DNA of 64,000 nucleotides from Salinibacillus aidingensis (GCF_039522525.1 NZ_BAAADO010000002.1:310001-374000); one strand, 5' to 3'; numbered from the stretch's first letter, positions 34,173 to 43,801 are shown. Notes: generated by a model from the sequence alone, not told the origin. A program made the numbers and translations.

Positions 34173-35051
34173 TCAAAAATCATTTAGTTTCTGTTTTAAA
34201 TAGTCTGCTACATCTTCTTTTAAGTCATTACGTGACAATGCAAAATCAATCGACGCTTTCATAAAGCCTAATTTATTTCCAATATCATAACGTTTCCCTG
34301 AGAAATTATACGCCAGTACCTTCTGACTTTCGTTAAGAATCTGAATGGCATCTGTCAATTGAACCTCATTCCCTTTGCCAGGAGGAAGGTCTTCCAAAAT
34401 ATCAAAAATTTCAGGTGTCAGGATATATCTCCCCATAATCGCTAAATTTGAAGGGGCTTCCTCAACAGGGGGCTTTTCCACAAAGGATTTTACACCAATG
34501 GTATTGGGACCTAAATCTTCCCCATCCAGAGGTTCAACAACCCCATATTTGGATACTTCTTCATCGGATACACCCTGAACTCCTACAATGGAAGATTGAT
34601 GCTGATCAAACGTTTGTATAAGCTGTTTTAAACATGGAGTATCCGCCTGCACAATGTCATCACCCAATAAGACAGCAAAAGGCTCATCACCAACAAACCT
34701 GCTGGCAACAGAAATCGCATGTCCAAGTCCTTTTGGTTCCTTTTGTCTTATGTAATGGATGTTGGCCAAATTTGAAATGGACCGAACCATTTCAAGCATT
34801 TCCGTCTTCCCTTTTTGCTCGAGCTTTTCTTCAAGCTCATAAGAAATATCAAAATGATCCTCGATCGCCCGTTTTCCTCTTCCGGACACAATAATTATAT
34901 CTTCAATTCCTGATTCTACAGCCTCTTCCACAATGTATTGAATCGTTGGTTTATCCACAATAGGCAGCATTTCTTTCGGCTGCGCCTTTGTTGCTGGTAA
35001 AAATCGCGTGCCTAGTCCTGCTGCTGGTATAATTGCTTTACGAACTTTCAT
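34173..35051 (-). CDS. galU: UTP-glucose-1-phosphate uridylyltransferase
   Basis: 292 residues from the ATG at 35049-35051, chosen because AAAGGAGC lies seven bases upstream and the protein then starts in the family's usual way (KVRKAIIPAAGLGTRFLPAT). A 15-residue longer frame has no ribosome binding site. KAQPKEMLPIVDKPTIQYIVEEA, LGHAI, LLGDDIV and a FVEKP motif are all in place. It makes UDP-glucose from UTP and glucose-1-phosphate and feeds the Ugd enzyme encoded directly downstream. Confidence 0.95.
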   Translation of the reverse strand: MKVRKAIIPAAGLGTRFLPATKAQPKEMLPIVDKPTIQYIVEEAVESGIEDIIIVSGRGKRAIEDHFDISYELEEKLEQKGKTEMLEMVRSISNLANIHYIRQKEPKGLGHAISVASRFVGDEPFAVLLGDDIVQADTPCLKQLIQTFDQHQSSIVGVQGVSDEEVSKYGVVEPLDGEDLGPNTIGVKSFVEKPPVEEAPSNLAIMGRYILTPEIFDILEDLPPGKGNEVQLTDAIQILNESQKVLAYNFSGKRYDIGNKLGFMKASIDFALSRNDLKEDVADYLKQKLNDF

Positions 35052-35195
35052 TTCAAAGCTCCTTTTATTGTTTTCATACTTATTTTCATTCGGCATACTT
35101 CCATTTTGATTTTATCATAACCGGTTAAATATAGGCAATTTTACTTTTGGCCTATAAAATGAAACTTCTGTAACATTCATTTTTCAAAATGTATA

Positions 35196-35228
35196 TAGGG
35201 CGTAGCCACATAAGTAGATACGCCCCTT
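35196..35228 (-). terminator. Hairpin after the polymerase gene
   Basis: GGGGCGTA ... TACGCCC on the minus strand, stem of seven, 14-base loop, weak T-run. Probable attenuator or terminator before galU. Confidence 0.45.
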
Positions 35229-35238
35229 TCTCAATAAT

Positions 35239-36591
35239 TTATTTATTTACCTCTTCTTTCATTTCGTCTTTTGGAGCATTCTTATACTTATCTGTGTATA
35301 CATACAGAAAACTTAACAGTAATGCCAGATAATATCCTGAAGCCGGTGCGGAAAGAATATGACCAGCCGCAAAGGCAATACCTAACCCTAATCCTGCTCC
35401 AATCCCAAAAATCATTGTCGTCCGATTTAAAAGGGCGAATTTGCTTTTCCATATATTCCGTAAGATTATAAACCCAATAAATATGAAGGGGGCAAATAAA
35501 GTAATGAGTCCGACCACACCAAAGTTGAAAAAGTAATCAAAAAAGTCCATCTCAACCAATTTTGGCATACGCCCCATACCAAATACCTTTTGCATCATGG
35601 GTGCATCATCGTAATGCTCCCACTGATTGGCCAGATAATCCCCTCTGCCACTTAGTAACACCTTCCTCACTTCTTCCGCTGATGGCTGTTTCTCAATATT
35701 TTCCTTTTCCTGATCTAACCCCTGTTTTTCCGGATTATTAAATTGAAATAAATCAAGAACTTTCGTATCTAAATTATTACCGATGGCTGTATTTGGAATC
35801 ATAAAGACTGAAAAAACAGCCAGGACACTGACTAAAACAAGATTATGCCATTTTTTTCTGTTCTTGATAAAATCAATCAGGGTGATAACCAAGACCGTTG
35901 CCAATACAATTAACATGGCTATTAAACCTACTTTTGTGCCAATGGTAAGCATCGACCATAAAATAAAAAATAAAAAAGGCAACATTATCATTTTTCTCGT
36001 TAATACTTTGGAGCTTATAAAATAAAGAAGAATGATTCCAAGTCCCATGGCTAAAATGGCACTTAATTCATTAGCTGAAAAAAACCATCCTGAATGACCT
36101 GCTTTAGCCAGGGCATTATAGCTTCGTTTTCCTGTGTCTGTCAGTTCAGCAATTACCATTACAGCACCTATCATGGACAGGGCTATGGAAACATATTTCT
36201 GGATGATACGCTGCCAATCTTCTCTTTCGCTAAATGCTTTGAAAATATACGTATAAATCATGACCATCAAAATAACATAAGTGGTTTTAATGATATACTC
36301 AATTTCAACTGTTAAGGAAAACTCCTGTCTAAACATGAAGGTAGTAATCAAATTAATGAGCATTAGGAAACCTAAAATAAAGATATAGATCATAGCCTTC
36401 TTTTTATGTTTCAAACCAGGTTTAAAAAGTATATAAATAAAACCGATCAGCATAGCTAATGCACGTATTGGTGTGGATAATGGTAAGCCTATAAAAGCTA
36501 ATAGATCTAATATTGGCTGAAATAAAATAAATATTATAAAAAATAATTCAATTTTTCGATGTATATCAGAATTTTTCTCCAGGATACTCAT
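35239..36591 (-). CDS. O-antigen ligase/polymerase (Wzy-like) membrane protein
   Basis: 450 residues, about 11 TM helices with one large external loop (about 270-350, rich in charged residues: DLFQFNNPEKQGLDQEKENIE), the layout of Wzy polymerases and WaaL-like ligases (PF04932/PF13425 type). SGWFFSANELSAILAMGLGIIL is the conserved helix region near the middle. Located in a locus with Wzx, TagO-like and GT genes, polymerase function is most likely. ATG at 36589-36591 is preceded by GGAGGGGCATAATA. No chain-length regulator (Wzz/tyrosine kinase) is in the window. Confidence 0.85.
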   Translation of the reverse strand: MSILEKNSDIHRKIELFFIIFILFQPILDLLAFIGLPLSTPIRALAMLIGFIYILFKPGLKHKKKAMIYIFILGFLMLINLITTFMFRQEFSLTVEIEYIIKTTYVILMVMIYTYIFKAFSEREDWQRIIQKYVSIALSMIGAVMVIAELTDTGKRSYNALAKAGHSGWFFSANELSAILAMGLGIILLYFISSKVLTRKMIMLPFLFFILWSMLTIGTKVGLIAMLIVLATVLVITLIDFIKNRKKWHNLVLVSVLAVFSVFMIPNTAIGNNLDTKVLDLFQFNNPEKQGLDQEKENIEKQPSAEEVRKVLLSGRGDYLANQWEHYDDAPMMQKVFGMGRMPKLVEMDFFDYFFNFGVVGLITLFAPFIFIGFIILRNIWKSKFALLNRTTMIFGIGAGLGLGIAFAAGHILSAPASGYYLALLLSFLYVYTDKYKNAPKDEMKEEVNK

Positions 36592-36831
36592 TATTATGCC
36601 CCTCCGCTAATTCTATCTTGTTGTTACGTCTGTTTACGCTGTTTTCATCATTATACAATGGGATAATGACGTTTACTAATGTTTTATTATCCAATATCCC
36701 CATAAAATTATGACAATAATTTATTGTAAGATTTGCATATATTCCAGTCAATAATTATCTTGAAAATTAATGTATTTGTAATATGCGGGAAAGTGACAGC
36801 TGTTCATGCGACCAGGTAAACAGGAAGTGAT

Positions 36832-37938
36832 TTAGGGCTTTTGCTCCACATCTTTTTCTCTTTGGTAAGTCTTCTCTTTTGCTAACAGCTTCCACAGCAT
36901 TTTCGTTACAGGCTTTTTCCCTTTTCCCACAATCCCAACAATCTCCGCAAAAATATGAATCAAAATCAGCAATGCGAACATCACCAAGTAAGACACGGTT
37001 AAATTCGTTGCCAGCGAAAACAGAATCGCAAGCCCGCCAAACAGCACACTGAATCCATACAAAATCAGGACAGTGGTGCGATGGCTGAATCCGGCGGCAA
37101 GAAGCTGATAGTGAACGTGTTTTTTGTCGGGCATCATGATTGGTTCTTTATTGACCATTCTGCGGACAATGGCGAACAGGGTATCCAAAATCGGAACACC
37201 CAGCACGATGATAGGAATAATAAAGCTGAATAAGGCAATATTTTTAAATAACCCTAACATAGATATGACTGCGACGGAATATCCAAGAAACAGGGATCCG
37301 GTGTCCCCCATATAAATTTTTGCCGGATGAAAATTGTGGAACAGGAAGCCCAGATTACTGCCAATCAGTGACACACAGATATAAACGACGATTAAACGAT
37401 AATCAATAATCGCCATCACCAAAATGCTTGATATGGCAATCGTGGACACGCCGGCTGCGAGCCCATCCAATCCGTCAATGAGATTAATCGCATTGGTGAC
37501 GCCTACAATCCAGAGAATTGTAAGCGGAATGCTGAAATAGCCGAGTTCAATGACACCGAAAACCGGCAGTGTGATCTTTTCAATAATAATCCCGTCCGAA
37601 ATCAGGACCACAGCTGCCAGCAGCTGACCTGAAAGCTTAATGATCGGCCGGATCTGATATTTATCATCAATCATCCCTGTAACAACGACAATTAATGAGC
37701 CAAGAGTAATGGCGGACATCTGCGGATGATCCGGAAATATATAGAGCATTCCGAGAACCGTTCCCAGATATATACTAAGCCCCCCTAGTCTTGGGGTGAC
37801 GCTTGTGTGTATTTTTCGATGATTGGGTACGTCCATAACACCCATTTTCAACGCCAATTTTTTGATCGGATAGGTTAACAACAGGCTTGAAATCAGTGCT
37901 ATGAAGAAAGCGACAATTAATTCGGTTAGATTAAACAT
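36832..37938 (-). CDS. tagO: Polyprenyl-phosphate GlcNAc-1-phosphate transferase (TagO/WecA-like)
   Basis: 368 residues from the ATG at 37936-37938 (AGGGAT upstream); a longer frame adds 22 residues without support. MraY/WecA family with about 11 TM helices. Motifs: DVPNHRKIHTSVTPRLGG (about 36-53), GMIDDKYQI (D-D metal site, about 91-99), NAINLIDGLDGLAAG (about 146-160), YMGDTGSLFLG (about 208-218) and KKHVHYQLLAAGFSHR (H-x-H region). It links GlcNAc-phosphate to undecaprenyl phosphate, the first step for teichoic acid or heteropolymer units. It heads the minus-strand polysaccharide block. Confidence 0.92.
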   Translation of the reverse strand: MFNLTELIVAFFIALISSLLLTYPIKKLALKMGVMDVPNHRKIHTSVTPRLGGLSIYLGTVLGMLYIFPDHPQMSAITLGSLIVVVTGMIDDKYQIRPIIKLSGQLLAAVVLISDGIIIEKITLPVFGVIELGYFSIPLTILWIVGVTNAINLIDGLDGLAAGVSTIAISSILVMAIIDYRLIVVYICVSLIGSNLGFLFHNFHPAKIYMGDTGSLFLGYSVAVISMLGLFKNIALFSFIIPIIVLGVPILDTLFAIVRRMVNKEPIMMPDKKHVHYQLLAAGFSHRTTVLILYGFSVLFGGLAILFSLATNLTVSYLVMFALLILIHIFAEIVGIVGKGKKPVTKMLWKLLAKEKTYQREKDVEQKP

Positions 37939-38107
37939 ATTATCCCTGCTTTTACGTAAATTCACTCTAATTATCTTACCATAATTTGTCGAGTTTGTGA
38001 CCAATCTTACCCTTAGTATTAAGTAACAGGGGTGCTTTTATAAGGGGAATGGGGAATCGACAAAAACTGTTATTTTGGGTGGGGTGGCGGATTGATTCGC
38101 GGGGTTG

Positions 38108-38600
38108 CGGGTTAATTTCATTGGTTTTGGATGGATTTGGTTGTTTGGGGATATTCGCAGGTGTTGCGGATTAATTCATCTGTTTGGGGATTAATTCCGA
38201 TAAATGTAGATTAATTTATTTAAAATCGTAATTATTTCTGAAATGGGTTGAATTATTTTTAAAAGTGGAGGGATTATTTGTAAAATAATCCGGGATGGGG
38301 TGGATCAATTGGAAGTATCTCGAATGAATTCAGCAGTTTTCAGACGATAATGCTCTATCTAGGTTTAATTCCCACAACTCTGGATCAATGAACCCTTCTG
38401 CGGACTTATCATTAACTTTCTGGATCAATCCTTCAACTTTTGGATTAATCTCTTTCAAAATCGGATTAATTAATTTTAAATTTGGAGGAATTACTTTTAA
38501 AACGCGCTTAATCCACGAGTAGCTGGATTAATAATGATAACAATGGATTAATTCCAAATCCACAGGCATAATTCCCCTGTCTCGGCTTATTCTCCCCAAA
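38108..38600 (+). repeat. 20-nt-period degenerate array (core GGATTAATT), array 1
   Basis: Core words such as GATTAATTC, GATCAATCC, GCTTAATCC and GCATAATTCC recur at 38169, 38189, 38209, 38229, 38250, ... 38363, 38383, 38403, 38423, 38443, 38464, ... 38506, 38526, 38546, 38566 and 38585: about 24 units at 20 +/- 1 bases. The 11-12 bases between cores are not conserved. It fills the gap between the RND permease gene and tagO. It has no open frame of note. Confidence 0.85.
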
Positions 38601-38664
38601 AGCCGCTGCTCCAAATCATATCCATCAGGCATTACCTGGTACCTCGCTCGAATTTTTATTAAAA

Positions 38665-38706
38665 CAAAAAAGTCTTGCAGAGATATTCTCCACAAGACTT
38701 TTTTTA
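38665..38706. terminator. Terminator of the RND efflux operon (part of family B repeat)
   Basis: AAAAAAGTCTTG pairs with CAAGACTTTTTT around AGAGATATTCTC-type inner sequence; U-runs on both strands. Confidence 0.75.
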
Positions 38707-38746
38707 ATTTACTTTAGTTCTCTAAAGCGGTGAGGGACAGTCCCTA
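38669..38746. repeat. Dispersed composite palindromic repeat, copy 3 (family B)
   Basis: Same block order as 2861-2945: TCTTGCAGAGAT..CTCCACAAGACTT, then TTTAGTTCTCTAAAGCGG, then GAGGGACAGTCCCT. Ends just before the stop codon of the RND permease gene. Confidence 0.75.
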
Positions 38747-38747
38747 T

Positions 38748-41700
38748 TTATTTTTCCTTACTAAACCACCCGACAACTTTCCGGGAAAAGTCGTCAAAAT
38801 AGGTGTAGACGACTGGAATCAGTAACAACGTAAAGATTGCTGAAACTGTAAGTCCAAAGATGATCACAATTGCCAGTGGCTGCTGGGATTCTGAGCCTTC
38901 GCCGAGACCCAGTGCCAGTGGGATCATCCCGAGCACAGTTGTTAGGGTCGTCATGAGAATCGGGCGCATTCGGCTTGGGCCTGCGTTCAGGATGGCCTCA
39001 TACCGCTCCTGGCCGCGATTTCTCAGGATGTTGATATAGTCGACCAGCACAATGGCGTTGTTGACGACGATCCCGGCGAGCATGATGAACCCAATGAAGG
39101 CCGGTATGCTTAGCGGCGTCTGGGTGACATACAGTCCGACGATAACCCCGACAATGGTGGCTGGCAGTGAGAACATAATGACAAATGGGTGCAGGAAGTT
39201 CTCAAACTGCACGGCCATGACCGCGTAAACCAGGAATATTGAGAAGATTAAGGCTAAGCTTAATTGCCCAAAGGATTCAGCCATATCCTGCGCCTGGCCT
39301 CCAACCGAGTAGGAGTAGCCTTCAGGGAATTTCATGGTGTCGAGTTTTTCTTCCACATCGGTCATGATGCTTCCCAGATCTCTGTCGACAATATCACTGC
39401 TGATGCTTATCTGACGCTGCTGGTTTTGACGGCTAATGGTGCTTGGTCCCTGAATCTGTTCCAGTTCAGCTACCGTTGAGAGCGGAATGAGTGCTCCTGT
39501 CTGAGTCTGAATCGGTAAGGTTTCCAGGTCCTCTATTGTCGTGCGCTGATCTTCAGGCAGCATCACTCTTACGTCCAATTCACTTCCGCCGGTTCGATAT
39601 CTGGATGCGATTTGGCCGGTGAAGCCCATCTGCACCTGGCTCATAACCTGCTGGTAGCTTAAGCCGTACTGTGCGGCCCGCTCTCGGTCCACATTTACAT
39701 TCACCTGTGGACTTCCTTCTGATGCTGAGGATTCAGGGTTGTGTATGCCTTCAATATCCTCCATCAAATAGACCACCTGATCGCCCAATTCTTTAAGGAC
39801 ATCATAATCCGGTCCGGAAATTTGCAACTGGACAGGTGAGCCTAAGCCGCCCATGCTGCCTCCCATGGCACTTACGGTGATTTCGGCACCAGGAATTTTT
39901 TGCAGGCCTTCATCCATTTGGGTAACGACTTCCGTGGTGGTTACATCCCGATCCTCCTGAGGGACGAGCTGAATCATGTAGCTGGCCTGATTGGACGATC
40001 CGCCGCCACCAACCATGCCGCCTGATCCTCCCACGGTGACAAAGTTGGTTTCGATGACATCCTCATAGTTACTGAGCTTTTCATCAACTTGATCCGCTAT
40101 TCCTTCGGTTGATTCCAAATGTGTTCCTGTTGGTGTGTTGACGTTAATCTGAATTTGGCCCTGGTCCGATTGAGGGATGAACTCAGCCCCAATCATCGGA
40201 ATTAAGGCCAGGCTTAAAGCAATCGCGGCAATCGTGCCAAATACGGTTGTTTTCCGGTGGCCGAGCACAAATTTCAGAACCCGCCGGTACCCATCATTAA
40301 TTTTTCCTAATACTTTATCAAACCAGTACCGTCTGCCTTCCTCCTGCATTGATTTTGTCAGCAGCTTGGAGGCAAGCATTGGAATCAGGGTCACGGAAAC
40401 GACAAGCGACGCCAGCAGTGCAAAGGAAATGGTTAACGCCAGCGGGACGAACATTTCCGCCGCGATGCCTTCCACAAAGATGATTGGCAGGAAGACGACA
40501 ATCGTTGTAGTTGTCGAGGCAATGACCGCTGGTGCGAGTTCAGATGCCCCCCGCTTGGCTGCTTCTTTCAATGTATGACCCCGCTGCCGGTACGAGACGA
40601 TATTTTCCAAGATGACGATGGATGAATCGACCATCATCCCGATTCCGAGCGCGAGTCCACCCATGGTCAGAACGTTTACGGTTTCACCTGTAAAGTACAT
40701 GAGTGAAAATGTTGAAATAATCGCAATTGGAATCGAAAGTCCGATAACAAGTGTTGCCCGGAAGCTTTTCAGGAATAAAAGTAAAACAAGTGCTGAGAAA
40801 ACTGCTCCCATCAGCATGTTGCGGACAACGGAATCGATGGACATTTTAATAAAGGTTGAATTATCAAAAACAACATCCAGATTGACTCCATCCGGAAGCT
40901 CTCCCTGCATATCTTCAACGGCAGCATGCATGGTGTCGGCAACCTCTACCGTATTTCCATCGGTTTTCTTCAGAATGGACAGAACGACAGACGATTTATT
41001 ATTGACGTAGGAAACCGAGCTTTGATCCTTAGTTTCCCGACTCACATTCGCTATGTCCTCTAAATGGAGGGTTGCCCCATTTGGAGTTTGAACAATCGTT
41101 TGTTTGATATCTTCAAGGGACGCATAATCGCCCTGAATACGGATTTGCAGGTCCTGATCCCCTTTGGCAATCACACCGGCCGAGCCTGACTGGTTTGCCG
41201 CTCCAATTGCCTGCATAATGCTCTGGGTATTTAACCCATATTGGGCGAGCTTAGCCTGCTTCAGCTCCACCTGAATTTCATCGGTGGTTCCGCCTTCTAC
41301 TGTTACAGATGCAACCCCGTCCTGTCTTTCAAAATAAGGAACAAGATCATCGTCGGCAATGTTTTGCAGTTCTTTTACGTTATCTCCGGTTAAACCGACC
41401 CACATGACCGGCATTTGCTGCGGATCAAAGCGGAGCACATTCGGTTCACCCGCTGTTTCCGGGAGCATGCCCTGCACCGAGGACACCTGCTCCCGAACCC
41501 GCAGTAAGGCCGAGTCCAAATCCGCTCCTGTGTTAAACATCATCACCACAAGGGATGACCCCTGGGAAGACTGGGATTGAACCGTATCAATGCCCTCAAT
41601 GGAGCTTACGGCTGATTCGATTGGTCTTGAGACGAGCTCCTCCACATCTTCCGGAGCAGCTCCTTCATATGTAGTCGCAACAACCGCAATCGGCAATTCG

Positions 41701-41819
41701 ATATCCGGAAAAAGGTCAATGGTTAAATTACGAAGGGACATAATTCCGAGTGCTATGATAGCTGCTACGATCATAACAACGCCAACGGGACGGCGTACTG
41801 AAGTATTTACGAGTTTCAC
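38748..41819 (-). CDS. RND (HAE1/AcrB-type) efflux permease, SwrC-like
   Basis: 1023 residues with 12 TM helices and two large extracytoplasmic loops. N-terminal VRRPVGVVMIVAAIIALGIM and RPIESAVSSIEGIDTVQS are typical, as are GLALGIGMMVDSSIVILENI (TM4 with the proton-relay aspartate) and FVEGIAAEMFVPLALTISFALLASL. AcrB-type pumps with a lipoprotein adaptor occur in Bacillus (SwrC/YerP) and export amphiphiles such as surfactin. Start is GTG at 41817-41819, directly abutting the adaptor stop, so the two are coupled. The gene ends next to a dispersed repeat/terminator. Confidence 0.95.
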   Translation of the reverse strand: MKLVNTSVRRPVGVVMIVAAIIALGIMSLRNLTIDLFPDIELPIAVVATTYEGAAPEDVEELVSRPIESAVSSIEGIDTVQSQSSQGSSLVVMMFNTGADLDSALLRVREQVSSVQGMLPETAGEPNVLRFDPQQMPVMWVGLTGDNVKELQNIADDDLVPYFERQDGVASVTVEGGTTDEIQVELKQAKLAQYGLNTQSIMQAIGAANQSGSAGVIAKGDQDLQIRIQGDYASLEDIKQTIVQTPNGATLHLEDIANVSRETKDQSSVSYVNNKSSVVLSILKKTDGNTVEVADTMHAAVEDMQGELPDGVNLDVVFDNSTFIKMSIDSVVRNMLMGAVFSALVLLLFLKSFRATLVIGLSIPIAIISTFSLMYFTGETVNVLTMGGLALGIGMMVDSSIVILENIVSYRQRGHTLKEAAKRGASELAPAVIASTTTTIVVFLPIIFVEGIAAEMFVPLALTISFALLASLVVSVTLIPMLASKLLTKSMQEEGRRYWFDKVLGKINDGYRRVLKFVLGHRKTTVFGTIAAIALSLALIPMIGAEFIPQSDQGQIQINVNTPTGTHLESTEGIADQVDEKLSNYEDVIETNFVTVGGSGGMVGGGGSSNQASYMIQLVPQEDRDVTTTEVVTQMDEGLQKIPGAEITVSAMGGSMGGLGSPVQLQISGPDYDVLKELGDQVVYLMEDIEGIHNPESSASEGSPQVNVNVDRERAAQYGLSYQQVMSQVQMGFTGQIASRYRTGGSELDVRVMLPEDQRTTIEDLETLPIQTQTGALIPLSTVAELEQIQGPSTISRQNQQRQISISSDIVDRDLGSIMTDVEEKLDTMKFPEGYSYSVGGQAQDMAESFGQLSLALIFSIFLVYAVMAVQFENFLHPFVIMFSLPATIVGVIVGLYVTQTPLSIPAFIGFIMLAGIVVNNAIVLVDYINILRNRGQERYEAILNAGPSRMRPILMTTLTTVLGMIPLALGLGEGSESQQPLAIVIIFGLTVSAIFTLLLIPVVYTYFDDFSRKVVGWFSKEK

Positions 41820-42683
41820 TTACTCTTCCCCCTTCATAACTTCCACTTTACCACCATCAGTCAGAGTCAGCTGTCCTTTGGTTACAACCTCTGCCCCTTT
41901 CTTGATATCTCCTTTGATGGCTGTGGACTCCGTTTGTGCCCCGAGCACTTCAACCTCTGTATAGTGGGCGGTATTATCCTTAATGACATAAACGTAGCTG
42001 GCGTTGTTTTCTTCCACAATCGCCGCTGTCGGGACAATCAGAGCATCCGAAATTTTCTCCTCAGGAATCGTGATTTCCGCAACCATCCCCGGCTTTATTT
42101 TATGATCTTCATTTTCAAAGGAAGCTGAGACTGGATAAAGTCCGGTATCATCGGTCTTAACCGCAATGCTTTCAACCGTTGCTGTTACATCCTTTTCGAG
42201 TGTGGAGAAATTCAGTGTAACTTCCTGGTCCTCTTTAAATAAATCCAGCTGTTCCTCGGTCACCTGCATACCTGCGTTCAGCGAATCCAAATCAATAATG
42301 GATGCTACCGGATTCTGATTGGAAACGAGGGAGTCCTCATTCATCGTCAAATCCTGCACAATCCCGGCAATGGGCGCTTCAATAGCGAGATTCCCCGGTG
42401 ACGTACGGGCCAGTACCTCATCTTCTTCCACTTCATCGCCATTTTCCACATTCAGCTCAGAGATTTCCCCTGCATTTGTTGGAATCACCTGTGCCATGCG
42501 ATCAGCTGTCACACGGCCAAAAAATGTCTGCTCAATTGTCAGGGAGCCCTTCTCAACCTGAGCCGTTTCCACAGGCGTAATCAGCTCCTCCTCTTCCTCA
42601 TCCGCCTGATCGGATTCATTTGTACAGGCTGTCATCAGAAAAGCAGCTGCAAGTAAAACAACCATACCCTTTTTCCACTTCAT
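41820..42683 (-). CDS. RND efflux adaptor (membrane fusion) lipoprotein
   Basis: 287 residues. Lipoprotein signal with lipobox LMTACT (Cys about 20), an acidic linker, then the HlyD/MFP barrel: QTFFGRVTADRMAQVIPTNAGEIS, LARTSPGN, PIAGIV (lipoyl-like halves with a very short hairpin) and a C-terminal beta-barrel/MP domain (VPTAAIVEENNASYVYVIK, GQLTLTDGGKV). It connects the permease to the cell envelope. AAAGGAGAG precedes the ATG. First gene of the two-gene efflux operon. Confidence 0.93.
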   Translation of the reverse strand: MKWKKGMVVLLAAAFLMTACTNESDQADEEEEELITPVETAQVEKGSLTIEQTFFGRVTADRMAQVIPTNAGEISELNVENGDEVEEDEVLARTSPGNLAIEAPIAGIVQDLTMNEDSLVSNQNPVASIIDLDSLNAGMQVTEEQLDLFKEDQEVTLNFSTLEKDVTATVESIAVKTDDTGLYPVSASFENEDHKIKPGMVAEITIPEEKISDALIVPTAAIVEENNASYVYVIKDNTAHYTEVEVLGAQTESTAIKGDIKKGAEVVTKGQLTLTDGGKVEVMKGEE

Positions 42684-42845
42684 GACACGTCTCTCCTTTT
42701 ATGTATCAGATTCTCTAAAATTTATTCGCGATTTATATGTATTACACAGTCCTTAACAATACCAGTATTTTGTACGTATTTAAAGCAAATGGGTTTCATC
42801 TTTTTTCCGGTAGGATTCGTTTGTCTATGTGGGATTATACATTGT

Positions 42846-42875
42846 GGTGCCTGTCACGACCCGGAATTTGTCGAA
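42846..42875 (+). repeat. Dispersed repeat 'GGTGCCTGTCAC' (family A), copy 2
   Basis: GGTGCCTGTCACGACCCGGA then ATTTGTCGAA matches the minus strand of 3318-3347 with few differences. Sits between the terminator of comK and the efflux operon. Confidence 0.65.
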
Positions 42876-42896
42876 TAATCGCTATGATAGGCATAA

Positions 42897-42936
42897 TTAA
42901 AAGCCTCTCGCTTAAGTGAATCAACGAAAGGCTTAT
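42897..42936 (-). terminator. comK terminator
   Basis: On the minus strand AAGCCTTTCG pairs with CGAGAGGCTT and is followed by TTAATTAT. It begins 28 bases after the comK stop. Confidence 0.7.
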
Positions 42937-42963
42937 CCTCAATCTTTATCTATATGGATCTTA

Positions 42964-43485
42964 TTAACTAGAGGCCTGATCTCTATTCTTCTCTTCTTCG
43001 TCATCCTGAACACTGGACCACAGAATGTCCCGGGATAATGCGGCGATCACCGTTGCAGTCACATACATTTGCCGCCTGAAGGTAAAAAATGAAGTATCAA
43101 TCACTGCTGTTGTACGGTTCGAGAAGACGAGATTGGTTTTATCATTGTTATCATTGGATTTGAGGTACTCTTCGATGTGGTAAAAGGAAAACCAGCTGCA
43201 GTTGAACTCCTTTGGTGATTTATTGGGAAAAAAGAATGCTCCCATACCTGGATTGACCGGGATCGGAAGTTTGATATTCGTATTCAGAATATACTCGACC
43301 GATTTTCGTCTGCCATCTAGGGATGCACCACCCTCCAGGCAAGCTTTTTCGAGAATCTGCTTTACTGATTTTGTACAAAAAATTTCTCTGCCGGTTTCAA
43401 TAATTCTGCTTTGATAATCAGGCCCAGAATGAGGAATAATCGCCATCGTTTTCCGATTCACCCGATATGTATCCGTTACATCCAT
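42964..43485 (-). CDS. comK: ComK-family competence transcription factor, short C-terminus
   Basis: 173 residues. The family outline is present: YRVNRKTMAIIP (7-18), a central 'GRRKSVEYIL..K.PI.V.P..G.FFFP..SP....C.WFSFYHI' block (about 58-107) and TFRRQMYVTATVIAA. B. subtilis ComK is 192 residues and ends with an FMLYPK motif that MecA recognises; here the C-terminus ends in an acidic DDEEEKNRDQASS tail without that motif. It activates DNA uptake genes (family knowledge). AGGAGGAGG before the ATG. The upstream gap (43486-43800) is rich in A4 and T4 tracts, such as CAAAATTTTCGTAAAATTT, the type of sequence ComK binds in pairs. Confidence 0.85.
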   Translation of the reverse strand: MDVTDTYRVNRKTMAIIPHSGPDYQSRIIETGREIFCTKSVKQILEKACLEGGASLDGRRKSVEYILNTNIKLPIPVNPGMGAFFFPNKSPKEFNCSWFSFYHIEEYLKSNDNNDKTNLVFSNRTTAVIDTSFFTFRRQMYVTATVIAALSRDILWSSVQDDEEEKNRDQASS

Positions 43486-43801
43486 GAAACCTCCTCCTAT
43501 TCAGAAAAAATGTAGTATGCAGGACAATTGTACTACAAAATCTTCCAAAAGTTAATAAATTTTACAAAATTTTCGTAAAATTTCGTCTGAAAATGTCAAA
43601 ATATATCTTTTAGCTAAGGATTTAACTCATTTTTCCGATCATACCAAATAACACCTACATGTAAATTCATAAATAATGTCTCCCAAATGAAGAACGCTAT
43701 ATGTAAGCATGGCTTTTCCTGTTTCTTATATTTTGACATATTTTTATAAATTTAAGGAAAAGCTACGCATGATTAACTTTTCATTGAAGGAGGAAATGGA
43801 T

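Noticed and set aside
38108..38600. CRISPR array
   Set aside because: Cores are only 7-9 bases, degenerate, with 11-12-base intervals; CRISPR repeats and spacers are much longer and repeats near-identical. No cas genes nearby.
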